From Rhizobium sp. NFR07 (GTDB lineage: Bacteria; Pseudomonadota; Alphaproteobacteria; Rhizobiales; Rhizobiaceae), in the NCBI RefSeq assembly GCF_900111905.1, contig NZ_FOKM01000008.1:1-64000 (forward strand): DNA of 64,000 bases, in the 5' to 3' direction. The notes under the pieces were generated by a model, which worked only from the letters and a program-made list of their open reading frames with translations, did no database searches and was not told the origin of the DNA. How positions within the stretch are numbered: the first letter of the stretch is position 1; every line of letters starts with the position of its first letter. Both the position numbers and the translations under genes were made by a program. Of the stretch, positions 10,336-18,845 are shown in pieces.

Positions 10336-10528
10336 ATGTCCATATGTGAGCCTCACGATCTGGCGGCCCCACCGGTAACCCTAAGGGGCGCTGATCACAT
10401 GAAAACAGGGTGAGGCACCTGATTGCGTTCCGCAATCTCCCGCGCCCGGTTTTTTGAACCAGAATTTGCGAACGCTTTCCGGCCATGGCAACTCCCGCCG
10501 GCGGACGAGCGATCGGGCGGAGAAACGC

Positions 10529-11869
10529 ATGGCGTCTGCAGCGGAACAACTGGCCTCCAATCTCAATTTTTCGACCTTCGCCAAGGCAGAGGATCTCAAG
10601 AAGCGGCTGTGGTTTACCCTCGCTGCTCTCCTCGTGTATCGCCTGGGCACCCATATCCCGCTTCCGGGTCTGAACCCTGAAGCCTATGCACAGGCCTTCC
10701 GCGGTCAGGCCGGCGGTATCCTCGGTCTCTTCAACATGTTTGCCGGTGGCGCCGTCGAGCGTATGGCGATCTTCGCGCTCGGCATCATGCCGTACATCTC
10801 CGCGTCGATCATCGTGCAGCTGATGACCTCCGTCGTGCCTTCGCTTGAGAATCTCAAGAAGGAAGGCGAGGCCGGCCGCAAGATCATCAACCAGTACACC
10901 CGCTACGGCACGGTGATTCTCGGCACGCTCCAGGCCTACGGCATCGCCGCCGGCCTCGAGAGCGGGCAGGGGATCGTGGTCGACCCGGGTTGGTTCTTCA
11001 AGCTTTCAACCGTGGTCACGCTGCTCGGCGGCACCATGTTCCTGATGTGGCTCGGTGAGCAGATCACCTCGCGCGGCATCGGCAACGGCATCTCGCTGAT
11101 CATCTTCGCAGGTATCGCCGCCGGTCTTCCGTCCGCTCTCGCCAACACGATGGAACTCGGCCGTACCGGCGCACTGCCGACGGCACTGATTCTCACCGTC
11201 ATCGTCGTTGCCATCGGCGTCATCGCGCTGATCGTCTTCGTCGAGCGTGCCCAGCGCCGCCTGTTGATCCAGTATCCGAAGCGCCAGGTCGGCAACCGCA
11301 TGTTCCAGGGCGATACGTCGCACCTGCCGCTGAAGCTGAACACCTCGGGCGTCATCCCGGCGATCTTCGCCTCGTCGCTCCTGCTCCTGCCGGCAACCGC
11401 CGCAGGCTTCATGGACACCTCGCGCATGCCGGAATGGGGGACTGCGATCATCGCGTCGCTCGGCCACGGCCAGCCGCTGTTCATGGTCCTGTATGCGGCG
11501 CTGATCGGCTTCTTCGCCTTCTTCTACACGGCCATCGTCTTCAACCCGAAGGACACGGCCGACAACCTGAAGAAACACGGCGGCTTCATTCCGGGCATCC
11601 GTCCGGGTGAGCGTACCGCCGAGTATATTGACTATGTGCTGACCCGCATCACGGTTATCGGCGCGATCTACCTCGTCTTCGTCTGTGTCCTGCCAGAGTT
11701 CCTGATCGCCCGCACGGGCGTTCCATTAGCCCTTGGTGGTACTTCGCTTTTGATTGTTGTCAGTGTAACCCTCGATACGGTTGCGCAGATTCAGGGACAT
11801 CTCATTGCGCAGCAGTATGAGGGTCTGATCAAGAAGTCGAAGCTGCGCGGAGGAAAGAGGGGACGATGA
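10529..11869 (+). CDS. secY: Protein translocase subunit SecY
   Basis: Pore subunit of the Sec translocon in the inner membrane. 446 residues, ten predicted membrane helices. [20 protein letters not shown] preceded by GGAG is taken as the start; in-frame codons further upstream fall in the spacer. Conserved parts include [20 protein letters not shown] with the plug region, [11 protein letters not shown], and the last cytoplasmic loops. The stop overlaps the adk ATG (ATGA). Confidence 0.97.
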   Translation: MASAAEQLASNLNFSTFAKAEDLKKRLWFTLAALLVYRLGTHIPLPGLNPEAYAQAFRGQAGGILGLFNMFAGGAVERMAIFALGIMPYISASIIVQLMTSVVPSLENLKKEGEAGRKIINQYTRYGTVILGTLQAYGIAAGLESGQGIVVDPGWFFKLSTVVTLLGGTMFLMWLGEQITSRGIGNGISLIIFAGIAAGLPSALANTMELGRTGALPTALILTVIVVAIGVIALIVFVERAQRRLLIQYPKRQVGNRMFQGDTSHLPLKLNTSGVIPAIFASSLLLLPATAAGFMDTSRMPEWGTAIIASLGHGQPLFMVLYAALIGFFAFFYTAIVFNPKDTADNLKKHGGFIPGIRPGERTAEYIDYVLTRITVIGAIYLVFVCVLPEFLIARTGVPLALGGTSLLIVVSVTLDTVAQIQGHLIAQQYEGLIKKSKLRGGKRGR

Positions 11870-12450
11870 GACTGATACTTTTGGGACCGCCGGGCGCGGG
11901 TAAGGGAACCCAGGCCCAGCGGATCGTGGAGAAGCATGGCATTCCGCAGCTCTCCACAGGCGACATGCTGCGTGCGGCGGTTGCTGCCGAGACGGAAGTT
12001 GGCAAGCGTGCCAAGGCCGTCATGGATGCCGGCGATCTCGTTTCCGACGAGATCGTCAATGCGATCGTCTCCGAGCGCATCGATCAGCCCGATTGCGCCA
12101 ATGGCTTTATCCTCGATGGATATCCGCGGACGCTCGTCCAGGCGGATGCCGTCGAAGCCATGCTCACGGAAAAGGGGCAGGCACTCGATGTCGCGATCGA
12201 GCTCGTCGTGGATGATGCCGCCATGGTCGGACGCATCCTGCGCCGTGCAGAGGAAGCCCGTGCCGCCGGCCAGCCGGTTCGCAAGGACGACAATGCGGAA
12301 GTCTATGCCGATCGCCTGCGTGCCTATTACAAGAGCACCGCGCCGCTGATCGGTTACTACCATGCCAAAGGCAAGCTGAAGAGCATCGACGGCATGGCCG
12401 AGATGGACAAGGTGACAGTCGAGATCGAAAAGATTCTCGGCGGCCTTTGA
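11866..12450 (+). CDS. adk: Adenylate kinase
   Basis: Interconverts ATP+AMP and 2 ADP. 194 residues, the short form: P-loop [10 protein letters not shown] at 7-16, STGDMLR, DGYPRT, then RRAEE followed by RKDD without the long zinc-type LID insertion. Overlaps secY by 4 bp, so expression of energy metabolism and secretion genes is coupled here as in many bacteria. Confidence 0.97.
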   Translation: MRLILLGPPGAGKGTQAQRIVEKHGIPQLSTGDMLRAAVAAETEVGKRAKAVMDAGDLVSDEIVNAIVSERIDQPDCANGFILDGYPRTLVQADAVEAMLTEKGQALDVAIELVVDDAAMVGRILRRAEEARAAGQPVRKDDNAEVYADRLRAYYKSTAPLIGYYHAKGKLKSIDGMAEMDKVTVEIEKILGGL

Positions 12451-12480
12451 AATCGATCTCCTCAAGAGGGGATTGGATCG

Positions 12481-12495
12481 GGCCTGTCACAGGCC
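12481..12495 (+). other. Small hairpin in the adk-rpsM spacer
   Basis: GGCCTG-tca-CAGGCC, 6-bp stem, 31 bp after adk in a 274-bp spacer. No T-run follows directly. The rest of the spacer before rpsM shows no gene; the promoter of the alpha operon may lie here, but I cannot place it. Confidence 0.35.
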
Positions 12496-12724
12496 TGTTA
12501 AAGAATCTCGGGCTCGGCAGTTGCATTTGACAGCTGATTCCGTTAAACACCGCGCCAACTCGCGACAGACTTGAGCGATTGGCGCGGACATCCGCAAGGG
12601 TATCCGGGGCCGATCGTTTTGATTTGTCTCGTTTGGTGTTGTTGAACTGGTGGCCTTGATCGGGCCGCTATCATGGAAGAAGTACCGCTTGCCGGATGGC
12701 AACCGGAACGCAAGGAGAATAGAC

Positions 12725-13093
12725 GTGGCACGTATCGCTGGCGTCAACATCCCGACTGCGAAGCGCGTTGTTATCGCGCTGACCTACATTCACGGGATCG
12801 GCCCGAAGTTTGCGCAGGAAATCATGGACAAGGTCGGTCTTCCGGCTGAAAAGCGCGTCCATCAGCTCACGGACTCTGAAATCCTTCAGATCCGCGAAAC
12901 CATCGACCGCGACTACGCTGTCGAAGGCGATCTTCGTCGCGAGACCGCGATGAACATCAAGCGTCTCATGGACCTCGGTTGCTACCGTGGTCTGCGTCAC
13001 CGTCGTGGCCTTCCGGTCCGCGGTCAGCGCACGCACACCAACGCTCGTACCCGCAAGGGTCCGGCCAAGGCGATCGCCGGTAAGAAGAAGTAA
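12725..13093 (+). CDS. rpsM: 30S ribosomal protein S13
   Basis: 30S head protein contacting the P-site tRNA and L5. 122 residues from a GTG start preceded by AAGGAG ([14 protein letters not shown]). Signature pieces: YIHGIG, then [16 protein letters not shown] and the basic tail [11 protein letters not shown]. First gene of the alpha operon. Confidence 0.97.
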   Translation: MARIAGVNIPTAKRVVIALTYIHGIGPKFAQEIMDKVGLPAEKRVHQLTDSEILQIRETIDRDYAVEGDLRRETAMNIKRLMDLGCYRGLRHRRGLPVRGQRTHTNARTRKGPAKAIAGKKK

Positions 13094-13205
13094 TTTTGGA
13101 TGGACGTCGCGAGCGGGCAGGGTTCTGTCCGCTTTATCGTGACGCTTCGTTCCAAGGTGGAGCCGCTGGAATTACGGCGGTGCAGAGATCAACGAAAGGG
13201 ATACT

Positions 13206-13595
13206 ATGGCCAAGGAAGCCACCCGCGTTCGTCGTCGCGAACGCAAGAATATCACGTCGGGCGTTGCCCACGTCAATTCTACCTTCAACAACACCATGAT
13301 CACCATCACCGACGCGCAGGGCAATGCTATTGCCTGGTCGTCCGCCGGTGCAAAGGGCTTCAAGGGTTCGCGTAAGTCGACCCCGTTCGCCGCCCAGATC
13401 GCTGCTGAAGACTGCGCCAAGAAGGCTCAGGAGCACGGCATGAAGTCGCTTGAAGTCGAAGTTTGCGGTCCGGGTTCCGGTCGTGAATCGGCACTTCGCG
13501 CTCTCCAGGCTGCCGGCTTCATGATCACCTCGATCCGCGACGTCACGCCGATCCCGCACAACGGCTGCCGCCCGCGCAAGAAGCGCCGCGTCTAA
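13206..13595 (+). CDS. rpsK: 30S ribosomal protein S11
   Basis: Platform protein of the 30S. 129 residues: [38 protein letters not shown] and the C-terminal [18 protein letters not shown] are conserved. Followed by a 175-bp spacer with weak hairpins before rpoA. Confidence 0.98.
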   Translation: MAKEATRVRRRERKNITSGVAHVNSTFNNTMITITDAQGNAIAWSSAGAKGFKGSRKSTPFAAQIAAEDCAKKAQEHGMKSLEVEVCGPGSGRESALRALQAAGFMITSIRDVTPIPHNGCRPRKKRRV

Positions 13596-13646
13596 TGGAC
13601 GTATTGGGGTTCGCTTTTTTAGCGATCCTTATCTGAACTCGGGGAA

Positions 13647-13731
13647 TAGCCGCTTCGCCTCCTGAAAGAGTCGAGGCGGCTTTCACCGTATCGCCGGAAG
13701 GCTATTTCCGGTGTTCCTCGTGCTCGGTTAC
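13647..13731 (+). other. Hairpins in the rpsK-rpoA spacer
   Basis: One hairpin pairs AGCCG...CCTC with GAGGCGGCT (about 13647-13682, with an internal bulge) and is followed by TTT. A second pairs CGCCGGAA with TTCCGGTG (about 13692-13713). Neither is a convincing terminator; they may mark an mRNA processing site. Confidence 0.35.
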
Positions 13732-13770
13732 CACGATTGGATGGTGGTAACGAACGGAAGGTAGTAGGTC

Positions 13771-14781
13771 ATGATCCAGAAGAACTGGCAGGAACTGATT
13801 AAGCCGAACAAGGTAGAGTTCACCTCGTCCGGTCGTACCAAGGCAACCCTGGTTGCCGAACCCCTCGAGCGCGGCTTCGGCCTGACGCTCGGCAACGCGC
13901 TGCGTCGCGTTCTCTTGTCGTCGCTTCGCGGTGCTGCCGTCACGGCAGTCCAGATCGACGGCGTTCTGCACGAGTTCTCCTCCATCCCGGGCGTCCGGGA
14001 AGATGTGACGGACATCGTGCTGAACATCAAGGAAATCGCCATCAAGATGGACGGCGATGATCCGAAGCGCATGGTCGTGCGCAAGCAGGGCCCGGGCTCT
14101 GTCACCGCCGGAGACATCCAGACGGTTGGCGACATCGAGATCCTGAACCCCGACCACGTGATCTGCACGCTCGACGAGGGCGCCGAGATCCGCATGGAAT
14201 TCACGGTCAACAACGGCAAGGGCTACGTCCCGGCCGAGCGTAACCGTGCAGAGGATGCCCCGATCGGTCTCATCCCGGTCGACAGCCTCTACTCGCCGGT
14301 CAAGAAAGTGTCCTACAAGGTGGAAAACACCCGTGAAGGTCAGGTTCTCGACTACGACAAGCTGACCATGACCATCGAAACCGATGGTTCGGTCACGGGT
14401 GAAGACGCCGTAGCCTTCGCCGCCCGCATTCTTCAGGACCAGCTGTCGGTCTTCGTCAACTTCGACGAGCCGCAGAAGGAACAGGAAGAGGAATCCGTCA
14501 CCGAACTCGCGTTCAACCCGGCACTCCTCAAGAAGGTCGACGAACTGGAACTGTCAGTCCGTTCGGCCAACTGCCTGAAGAACGACAACATCGTTTATAT
14601 CGGCGACCTCATCCAGAAGACCGAGGCGGAAATGCTGCGCACTCCGAATTTCGGTCGCAAGTCGCTGAACGAGATCAAGGAAGTTCTGGCATCCATGGGC
14701 CTCCATCTTGGTATGGAAGTTCCTGCATGGCCGCCGGAAAACATCGAAGATCTCGCTAAGCGTTACGAAGACCAATACTAA
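13771..14781 (+). CDS. rpoA: RNA polymerase alpha subunit
   Basis: Assembly platform of RNA polymerase and contact for activators and UP elements. 336 residues: alpha-NTD (about 1-230; [20 protein letters not shown]), an acidic linker (EEESV), and alpha-CTD (about 255-330) with [11 protein letters not shown], the region holding the DNA-contacting arginine, and [16 protein letters not shown]. Positioned between rpsK and rplQ; no rpsD, as usual in this class. Confidence 0.98.
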   Translation: MIQKNWQELIKPNKVEFTSSGRTKATLVAEPLERGFGLTLGNALRRVLLSSLRGAAVTAVQIDGVLHEFSSIPGVREDVTDIVLNIKEIAIKMDGDDPKRMVVRKQGPGSVTAGDIQTVGDIEILNPDHVICTLDEGAEIRMEFTVNNGKGYVPAERNRAEDAPIGLIPVDSLYSPVKKVSYKVENTREGQVLDYDKLTMTIETDGSVTGEDAVAFAARILQDQLSVFVNFDEPQKEQEEESVTELAFNPALLKKVDELELSVRSANCLKNDNIVYIGDLIQKTEAEMLRTPNFGRKSLNEIKEVLASMGLHLGMEVPAWPPENIEDLAKRYEDQY

Positions 14782-14792
14782 CAGAATCAGAC

Positions 14793-14810
14793 TGCAGGCG
14801 AATGCCTGCA
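14793..14810 (+). promoter_or_regulatory. Hairpin just upstream of the rplQ ribosome binding site
   Basis: Perfect 7-bp stem TGCAGGC / GCCTGCA around a GAAT loop, ending 4 bp before the GAAGGAG ribosome binding site of rplQ. It could tune rplQ translation; this is inference. Confidence 0.45.
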
Positions 14811-14827
14811 AGTGAAGGAGACCAGAC

Positions 14828-15253
14828 ATGCGCCACGCAAAAGCAGGCCGCAAGCTTAACCGCACCGCAAGCCACCGTAAGGCTATGTTCACCAACATGG
14901 CCGCATCGCTCATCACCCATGAGCAGATCGTAACCACCCTGCCGAAGGCGAAGGAAATTCGTCCGATCGTCGAAAAGCTCGTCACCCTCGGCAAGCGCGG
15001 CGATCTGCACGCTCGTCGTCAGGCGATCTCGCAGGTTCAGGACCAGGACGCTGTTCGCAAGCTGTTCGACGTCATCGCTTCGCGTTACGCAACCCGCAAC
15101 GGCGGCTACCTGCGTATCATGAAGGCTGGCTACCGCCAGGGCGACAACGCTCCGATGGCCGTCATCGAGTTCGTTGAGCGCGACGTCGACGCCAAGGGCA
15201 AGGCCGACAAGGCTCGCGTTGCTGCTGAGGCAGAAGCTGCCGAAGCCGCTTAA
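14828..15253 (+). CDS. rplQ: 50S ribosomal protein L17
   Basis: Tunnel-exit protein. 141 residues: [20 protein letters not shown] is the family N terminus and [20 protein letters not shown] is conserved. The Ala/Glu-rich tail is common in alphaproteobacteria. Last gene of the cluster, with a terminator 26 bp later. Confidence 0.98.
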   Translation: MRHAKAGRKLNRTASHRKAMFTNMAASLITHEQIVTTLPKAKEIRPIVEKLVTLGKRGDLHARRQAISQVQDQDAVRKLFDVIASRYATRNGGYLRIMKAGYRQGDNAPMAVIEFVERDVDAKGKADKARVAAEAEAAEAA

Positions 15254-15278
15254 TTCGATCTTCGATCGAAGATTTTTC

Positions 15279-15309
15279 AAAAGGCCGGGTGGAAACGCCC
15301 GGCCTTTTT
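15279..15309 (+). terminator. Rho-independent terminator of the alpha operon
   Basis: Stem AAAAGGCCGGG (15279-15289) / CCCGGCCTTTTT (15298-15309) with an 8-nt loop and a five-T tail. Confidence 0.93.
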
Positions 15310-15330
15310 GCGTCGAGCCGAGGTAAGCAC

Positions 15331-15750
15331 ATGATCGCACGCGAAACATTTTCAAAGCGGATCGGTCGCGGCCTGGCGGTGCTGGCCGTGATTGCCGCCG
15401 GCCTCGCGCTTCGCCGTTTCGGCTACGAGATCGGCCTACCATTCACCATGGTCAAATATGGTGGCTCCATCCTCTGGGGCAGCATGGTCTTCCTGCTCGT
15501 CGGCATGCTCACCGGCTCTGCCAGGATCGCCTTGGTGGCCTCTGGCGCAATGGCCATTGCCTTGGCGGTCGAGCTCTCGCGCCTCTATCATACGCCTGAA
15601 TTGGACGCCTTTCGGCTGACGACCGCAGGCAAGCTCCTGCTTGGCCGCGTCTTCTCGCTCTGGAATATACTGGCCTATGCCACGGGCATTGCCGGCGCTG
15701 CGGTCGTCGAGGCGAGCTTGCTTAATCGGGCACGTGGATCTGTTGCTTGA
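15331..15750 (+). CDS. DUF2809 family membrane protein
   Basis: 139 residues, about four membrane helices. The block VELSRLYHTPELDAFRLT followed by GKLLLGRVFSLWNILAY is the DUF2809 signature; the molecular role is unknown. ATG 15331 with GAGG upstream is preferred to a start at 15289 that would lie within the rplQ terminator. Its 3' end overlaps by 29 bp the 3' end of the convergent DUF817 gene. Confidence 0.85.
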   Translation: MIARETFSKRIGRGLAVLAVIAAGLALRRFGYEIGLPFTMVKYGGSILWGSMVFLLVGMLTGSARIALVASGAMAIALAVELSRLYHTPELDAFRLTTAGKLLLGRVFSLWNILAYATGIAGAAVVEASLLNRARGSVA

Positions 15751-16594
15751 TGTGCTTGAGATGGGCGACGATGGTGAAGGTCATGATCACCAGCAGCGAC
15801 CACGAGCTCCATTTGCCGATATGCACCGTCGACCAGGCGCCGAGCTGGTTCGGATAGGACCAGATGCCGAAGAAGGTGGAGATGTTTTCCGCCAGCCAGA
15901 TGAAGAAGCCGATCAGCACGAAGGCGAGAAGCAGCGGCATCTTGCGGTCGCGGTCATAGGGCCGGAAGGTGACGGTGGTGCGGGCATAGAGGCCGAGCGC
16001 GCAGGCGGCGATATACCAGCGATAGTCGCCGATGAAGTGATGGGTGAAGAAGTTGGCGTAGATCGCAAGTGCGACCAGCGTCGCCATCCAGTAGCTCGGA
16101 TGGTGGTGGATGCGCAGGTCGAAAAGCCGCCACGCCTGGATGATGTAGCTGCCGACGGCGGCATACATGAAGCCCGAAAACAGCGGTACGCCGAACAGCT
16201 TCGTATAGGCGAAATCCGGATAGGACCATGAACCGATGGCGCCGGACGTCTTGAACACTTCCAGCGCGAAGCCGACAATATGGAACAGGCCGATCGCCTT
16301 TGCCTCGTCCCAGGTCTCGAGCCTGCTCCAGATCATGAAGAGCTGGATGGCAAGCGCGATGACCAAAAGGACATCATAGCGGGGCAGGCCGAACAGCCCG
16401 GCCTTCGGCACGAGGAAGATCGAGACGAAGAAGAGGCCGGCAAACAGGCAGGCCCGCGCCTCCTTGAAGCCGAAGTATAGAAACTCGACGATGAAGCGCG
16501 CGAAGCCCCGCAGCTCTCCCCAGGGGCGCAGGTCGCAGAGGTAGAAGTCGAGAAACGAAAGGCGGCCGCTCTGCGCTGTCGTACCCGTGCTCAT
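15722..16594 (-). CDS. DUF817 family membrane protein
   Basis: 290 residues, about eight membrane helices. Typical features of the family are FLYFGFKEARACLFAG near the N terminus, FKTSGAIGSWSYPD in the middle, the histidine pair in YANFFTHHFIGDYRWY and ENISTFFGIWSYPNQ. Function is unknown; the conserved His, Trp and Tyr residues inside membrane segments would allow metal or cofactor binding. Converges with the DUF2809 gene, with overlapping ends. Confidence 0.85.
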   Translation of the reverse strand: MSTGTTAQSGRLSFLDFYLCDLRPWGELRGFARFIVEFLYFGFKEARACLFAGLFFVSIFLVPKAGLFGLPRYDVLLVIALAIQLFMIWSRLETWDEAKAIGLFHIVGFALEVFKTSGAIGSWSYPDFAYTKLFGVPLFSGFMYAAVGSYIIQAWRLFDLRIHHHPSYWMATLVALAIYANFFTHHFIGDYRWYIAACALGLYARTTVTFRPYDRDRKMPLLLAFVLIGFFIWLAENISTFFGIWSYPNQLGAWSTVHIGKWSSWSLLVIMTFTIVAHLKHIKQQIHVPD

Positions 16595-16742
16595 GTCTTC
16601 ATCCCGTTGAAGCCCAGAATGGAACCTTCGAATCGGCAGAAGTCAAGGCGCGGGGTACGGCTTTCCCTGCTCCAACACAGGCTGGACGCGCTGACTGCTC
16701 ACGCTATGATGGACCGGATGGTCAGCTGGAGGAGCGCGCACC

Positions 16743-17174
16743 ATGTCCGGAAAAATAGGCGCCGGGACGGCGGAGCCGAAGCTGCTGTCGGGCGGCAATC
16801 CGCAGATCCCGAAAGGTTATGGCGACGAACCGGTGCAGGCCTATATCGCCGCCATGCCCGGATGGAAGAGTGAGGTGGGACGCAAGCTCGACGCGCTGAT
16901 CGAGAAGGCGGTGCCCGATGCAGCCAAGGCGGTGAAATGGAATACGCCGCTCTACGGCATCGAAGGGCAGGGCTGGTTTCTCGGCGTCCATTGCTTCGCC
17001 AGATATGTGAAGCTTACCTTCTTCCGCGGCGCCTCGCTCTATCCAGTCCCGCCGGGCGAATCGAAGACTGCCGAGACCCGCTATCTCAACATCCATGAGA
17101 GCGACACCTGGGAAGAGGCGCAACTCGAAAGCTGGATCCGGCAGGCAAGCCTGCTGCCCGGCGAAAAGCTCTGA
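16743..17174 (+). CDS. DUF1801 domain protein (first of a pair)
   Basis: 143 residues. After a variable N terminus, VQAYIAAMPGWKSEVGRKLD and VPDAAKAVKWNTPLYGIEGQG match the DUF1801 (YdhG-like) fold, a small alpha/beta domain of unknown biochemical role. GGAGG lies upstream. The TGA stop overlaps the ATG of the next gene, which encodes a related protein, so the two are a duplicated, co-translated pair. Confidence 0.8.
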   Translation: MSGKIGAGTAEPKLLSGGNPQIPKGYGDEPVQAYIAAMPGWKSEVGRKLDALIEKAVPDAAKAVKWNTPLYGIEGQGWFLGVHCFARYVKLTFFRGASLYPVPPGESKTAETRYLNIHESDTWEEAQLESWIRQASLLPGEKL

Positions 17175-17599
17175 TGGCGGACCATGCGATGACTAAAGAC
17201 GGAGCCGCCGCAGACAAGGCTCCTTCCGAACTGATCGACCAGCGCATCGTCGAGCTGGGCGACTGGCGCGGCGAGATGCTCGCCCATGTCCGTGCACTGA
17301 TAAAGCAGGCCATCCCCGACATTGTCGAAGAATGGAAATGGCGCGGTGTACCGGTTTGGGAAAAGGACGGCATCATCTGCACCGGCGAGACCTACAAGGC
17401 GGTCGTCAAGCTGACCTTTGCGAAGGGTGCGTCGGTCGAGGATCCGACAGGCCTCTTCAACGCCAGCCTCGACGGCAATATGCGCCGGGCGATCGATCTC
17501 AAGGAGGGGGATCGGATTGACGACGAGGCCTTTGTGGCATTGGTGGAGAGGGCCGCCGCGCTCAATCTCGCGAAGAGCAAGCAGACGAAGCGGAAATAG
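17174..17599 (+). CDS. DUF1801 domain protein (second of a pair)
   Basis: 141 residues, same fold as its upstream neighbour: RGEMLAHVRALIKQAIPDIV, EEWKWRGVPVWEKDGIICTG and VKLTFAKGASVEDPTGLFN. The lysine-rich tail is typical of this subgroup. Translationally coupled (TGATG). Function unknown; followed by a palindromic repeat element. Confidence 0.82.
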   Translation: MADHAMTKDGAAADKAPSELIDQRIVELGDWRGEMLAHVRALIKQAIPDIVEEWKWRGVPVWEKDGIICTGETYKAVVKLTFAKGASVEDPTGLFNASLDGNMRRAIDLKEGDRIDDEAFVALVERAAALNLAKSKQTKRK

Positions 17600-17629
17600 C
17601 GGAATTGGGCCTTTGGGGGTGGGCAGACC

Positions 17630-17780
17630 AGCGCCCCTAGCCGATCTCCCCCCTTGTGGGGGAGATGCCCGGCAGGGCAGAGGGGGGTGTCCGCATACTC
17701 CTCGCAAATTGAGTTCGCGGCGCCACCCCCTCTGTCACTTTCGTGACATCTCCCCCACAAGGGGGGAGAACAAAGGCGCT
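17630..17780. repeat. Long palindromic intergenic element
   Basis: Two arms of about 58 bp (17630-17690 and 17720-17780) are inverted copies of each other, both containing CTCCCCCCTTGTGGGGGAGAT with small differences, around a non-repeated centre. The arms themselves contain short palindromes. This structure matches the RIME-type mosaic elements described in rhizobia; family assignment is from memory. Confidence 0.75.
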
Positions 17781-17851
17781 CCCACTTCCTCATTGCCATC
17801 CCCCATTTTTTTAGCGACAATTCACCCATGGCATTTGGTTGGAGGAGCCCG

Positions 17852-18715
17852 ATGCACGAGCATGTTTCCCACGCCGATCAGGTCTATGCCTCGGCGCAGT
17901 CTCTCGTCGCCAGTTCGGCGGTCGTCGCGTCGTGGCGACGCTGCATGACCATGCACCATCTGGCGCCTGAGGAGAGGCGCCTCCCGGTGCGGCTGACCGA
18001 GGACGAACTTCGCCGTGCCCGCGAGCGATCCGGCGCGCTTGTCGCCCATGCCGCGGAAGAGCTCGACCGCCTTTTCCTGATTGCCGGCAAGGCAGGCTGC
18101 TGTATCCTGATGACCGACAGGGAGGGCATCGCGCTTGACCGCCGCGGGGTTGCCGGCGACGACAAGGACTTTCACGATCTCGGCCTCTGGACCGGGGCGG
18201 TCTGGACCGAGGCCAGCATCGGCACCAACGGTGTCGGCACGGCGCCAATCCGCGATCACCGCGGCCAGCTTGTCGGTGCGCTCGACGTTTCGACCTGCCG
18301 CGACGATGCGAGCGACGGCATCGTCGCCATTCTCGCCCAGACGGTGCGCGAGGCTGCCGGCCGCATCGAGTTTAACCTCTTCCGCAGCGCCTATGCCGGC
18401 GCCCGCTTCGTCATGGTGCCGAATGACCTCGTTTCCACGATCGGACTTCTGGCCGTCGATCGCAACGACATGGTGCTCGGCGCCACACGCGCTGCCCGGA
18501 TGGCGCTGAAACTGGACGACCAGCGGATCGAGGCCGGGATTCCCGCCTCAGACCTATTGAACGAAAAGAGCGAGGCATCACTGGATGAGGCCGAAAGGGC
18601 GATGCTGTTGCGCGTCCTGTCGCGCACCAGCGGCAATGTCTCGCAGGCGGCTGCAGCGCTTGGCGTCAGTCGTTCCACGCTCCACCGCAAGATGAAGCGC
18701 TTCGGCCTCCATTGA
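17852..18715 (+). CDS. GAF-Fis transcriptional regulator lacking the AAA+ domain
   Basis: Predicted regulator of the adjacent aldehyde dehydrogenase gene. 287 residues from ATG 17852, which has GGAGGAG at ideal distance; 17828 is a weaker alternative. Order: N-terminal AcoR-like segment (VVASWRRC), GAF sensor domain (about 70-190; WTEASIGTNGVGTA), linker, C-terminal Fis-type HTH (about 245-287; NVSQAAAALGVSRSTLHRKM). AcoR activators normally carry a sigma-54 interacting AAA+ domain between GAF and HTH; here it is absent, so this one should act at ordinary promoters. Confidence 0.85.
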   Translation: MHEHVSHADQVYASAQSLVASSAVVASWRRCMTMHHLAPEERRLPVRLTEDELRRARERSGALVAHAAEELDRLFLIAGKAGCCILMTDREGIALDRRGVAGDDKDFHDLGLWTGAVWTEASIGTNGVGTAPIRDHRGQLVGALDVSTCRDDASDGIVAILAQTVREAAGRIEFNLFRSAYAGARFVMVPNDLVSTIGLLAVDRNDMVLGATRAARMALKLDDQRIEAGIPASDLLNEKSEASLDEAERAMLLRVLSRTSGNVSQAAAALGVSRSTLHRKMKRFGLH

Positions 18716-18725
18716 TGCCATGATG

Positions 18726-18743
18726 TGTCGCAGACTTGCTACA
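18726..18743. promoter_or_regulatory. Candidate operator between regulator and aldehyde dehydrogenase gene
   Basis: TGTCGCA-N4-TGCTACA, an imperfect dyad with one mismatched pair, 10 bp after the regulator stop and about 100 bp before the dehydrogenase start. TGTCGC-type dyads are usual for AcoR-like proteins; binding here is inference. Confidence 0.45.
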
Positions 18744-18845
18744 GAGTGCGCCGCGGTATCATAGACCCGCCCTGTTTTCGGCAACCGATATGATCAGATT
18801 TCTCCCATCGGGTTCGCTCGAACCTGCTCATCAAGGGAGGATGAC

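Noticed and set aside
12451..12724. Missing rpmJ or another gene between adk and rpsM
   Set aside because: No L36-like frame exists here; absence at this site, like absence of rpsD from the alpha operon, is normal for this class.
18716..18845. Sigma-54 promoter before the aldehyde dehydrogenase gene
   Set aside because: No TGGCAC-N5-TTGC pattern could be found, which fits the lack of an AAA+ domain in the neighbouring regulator.
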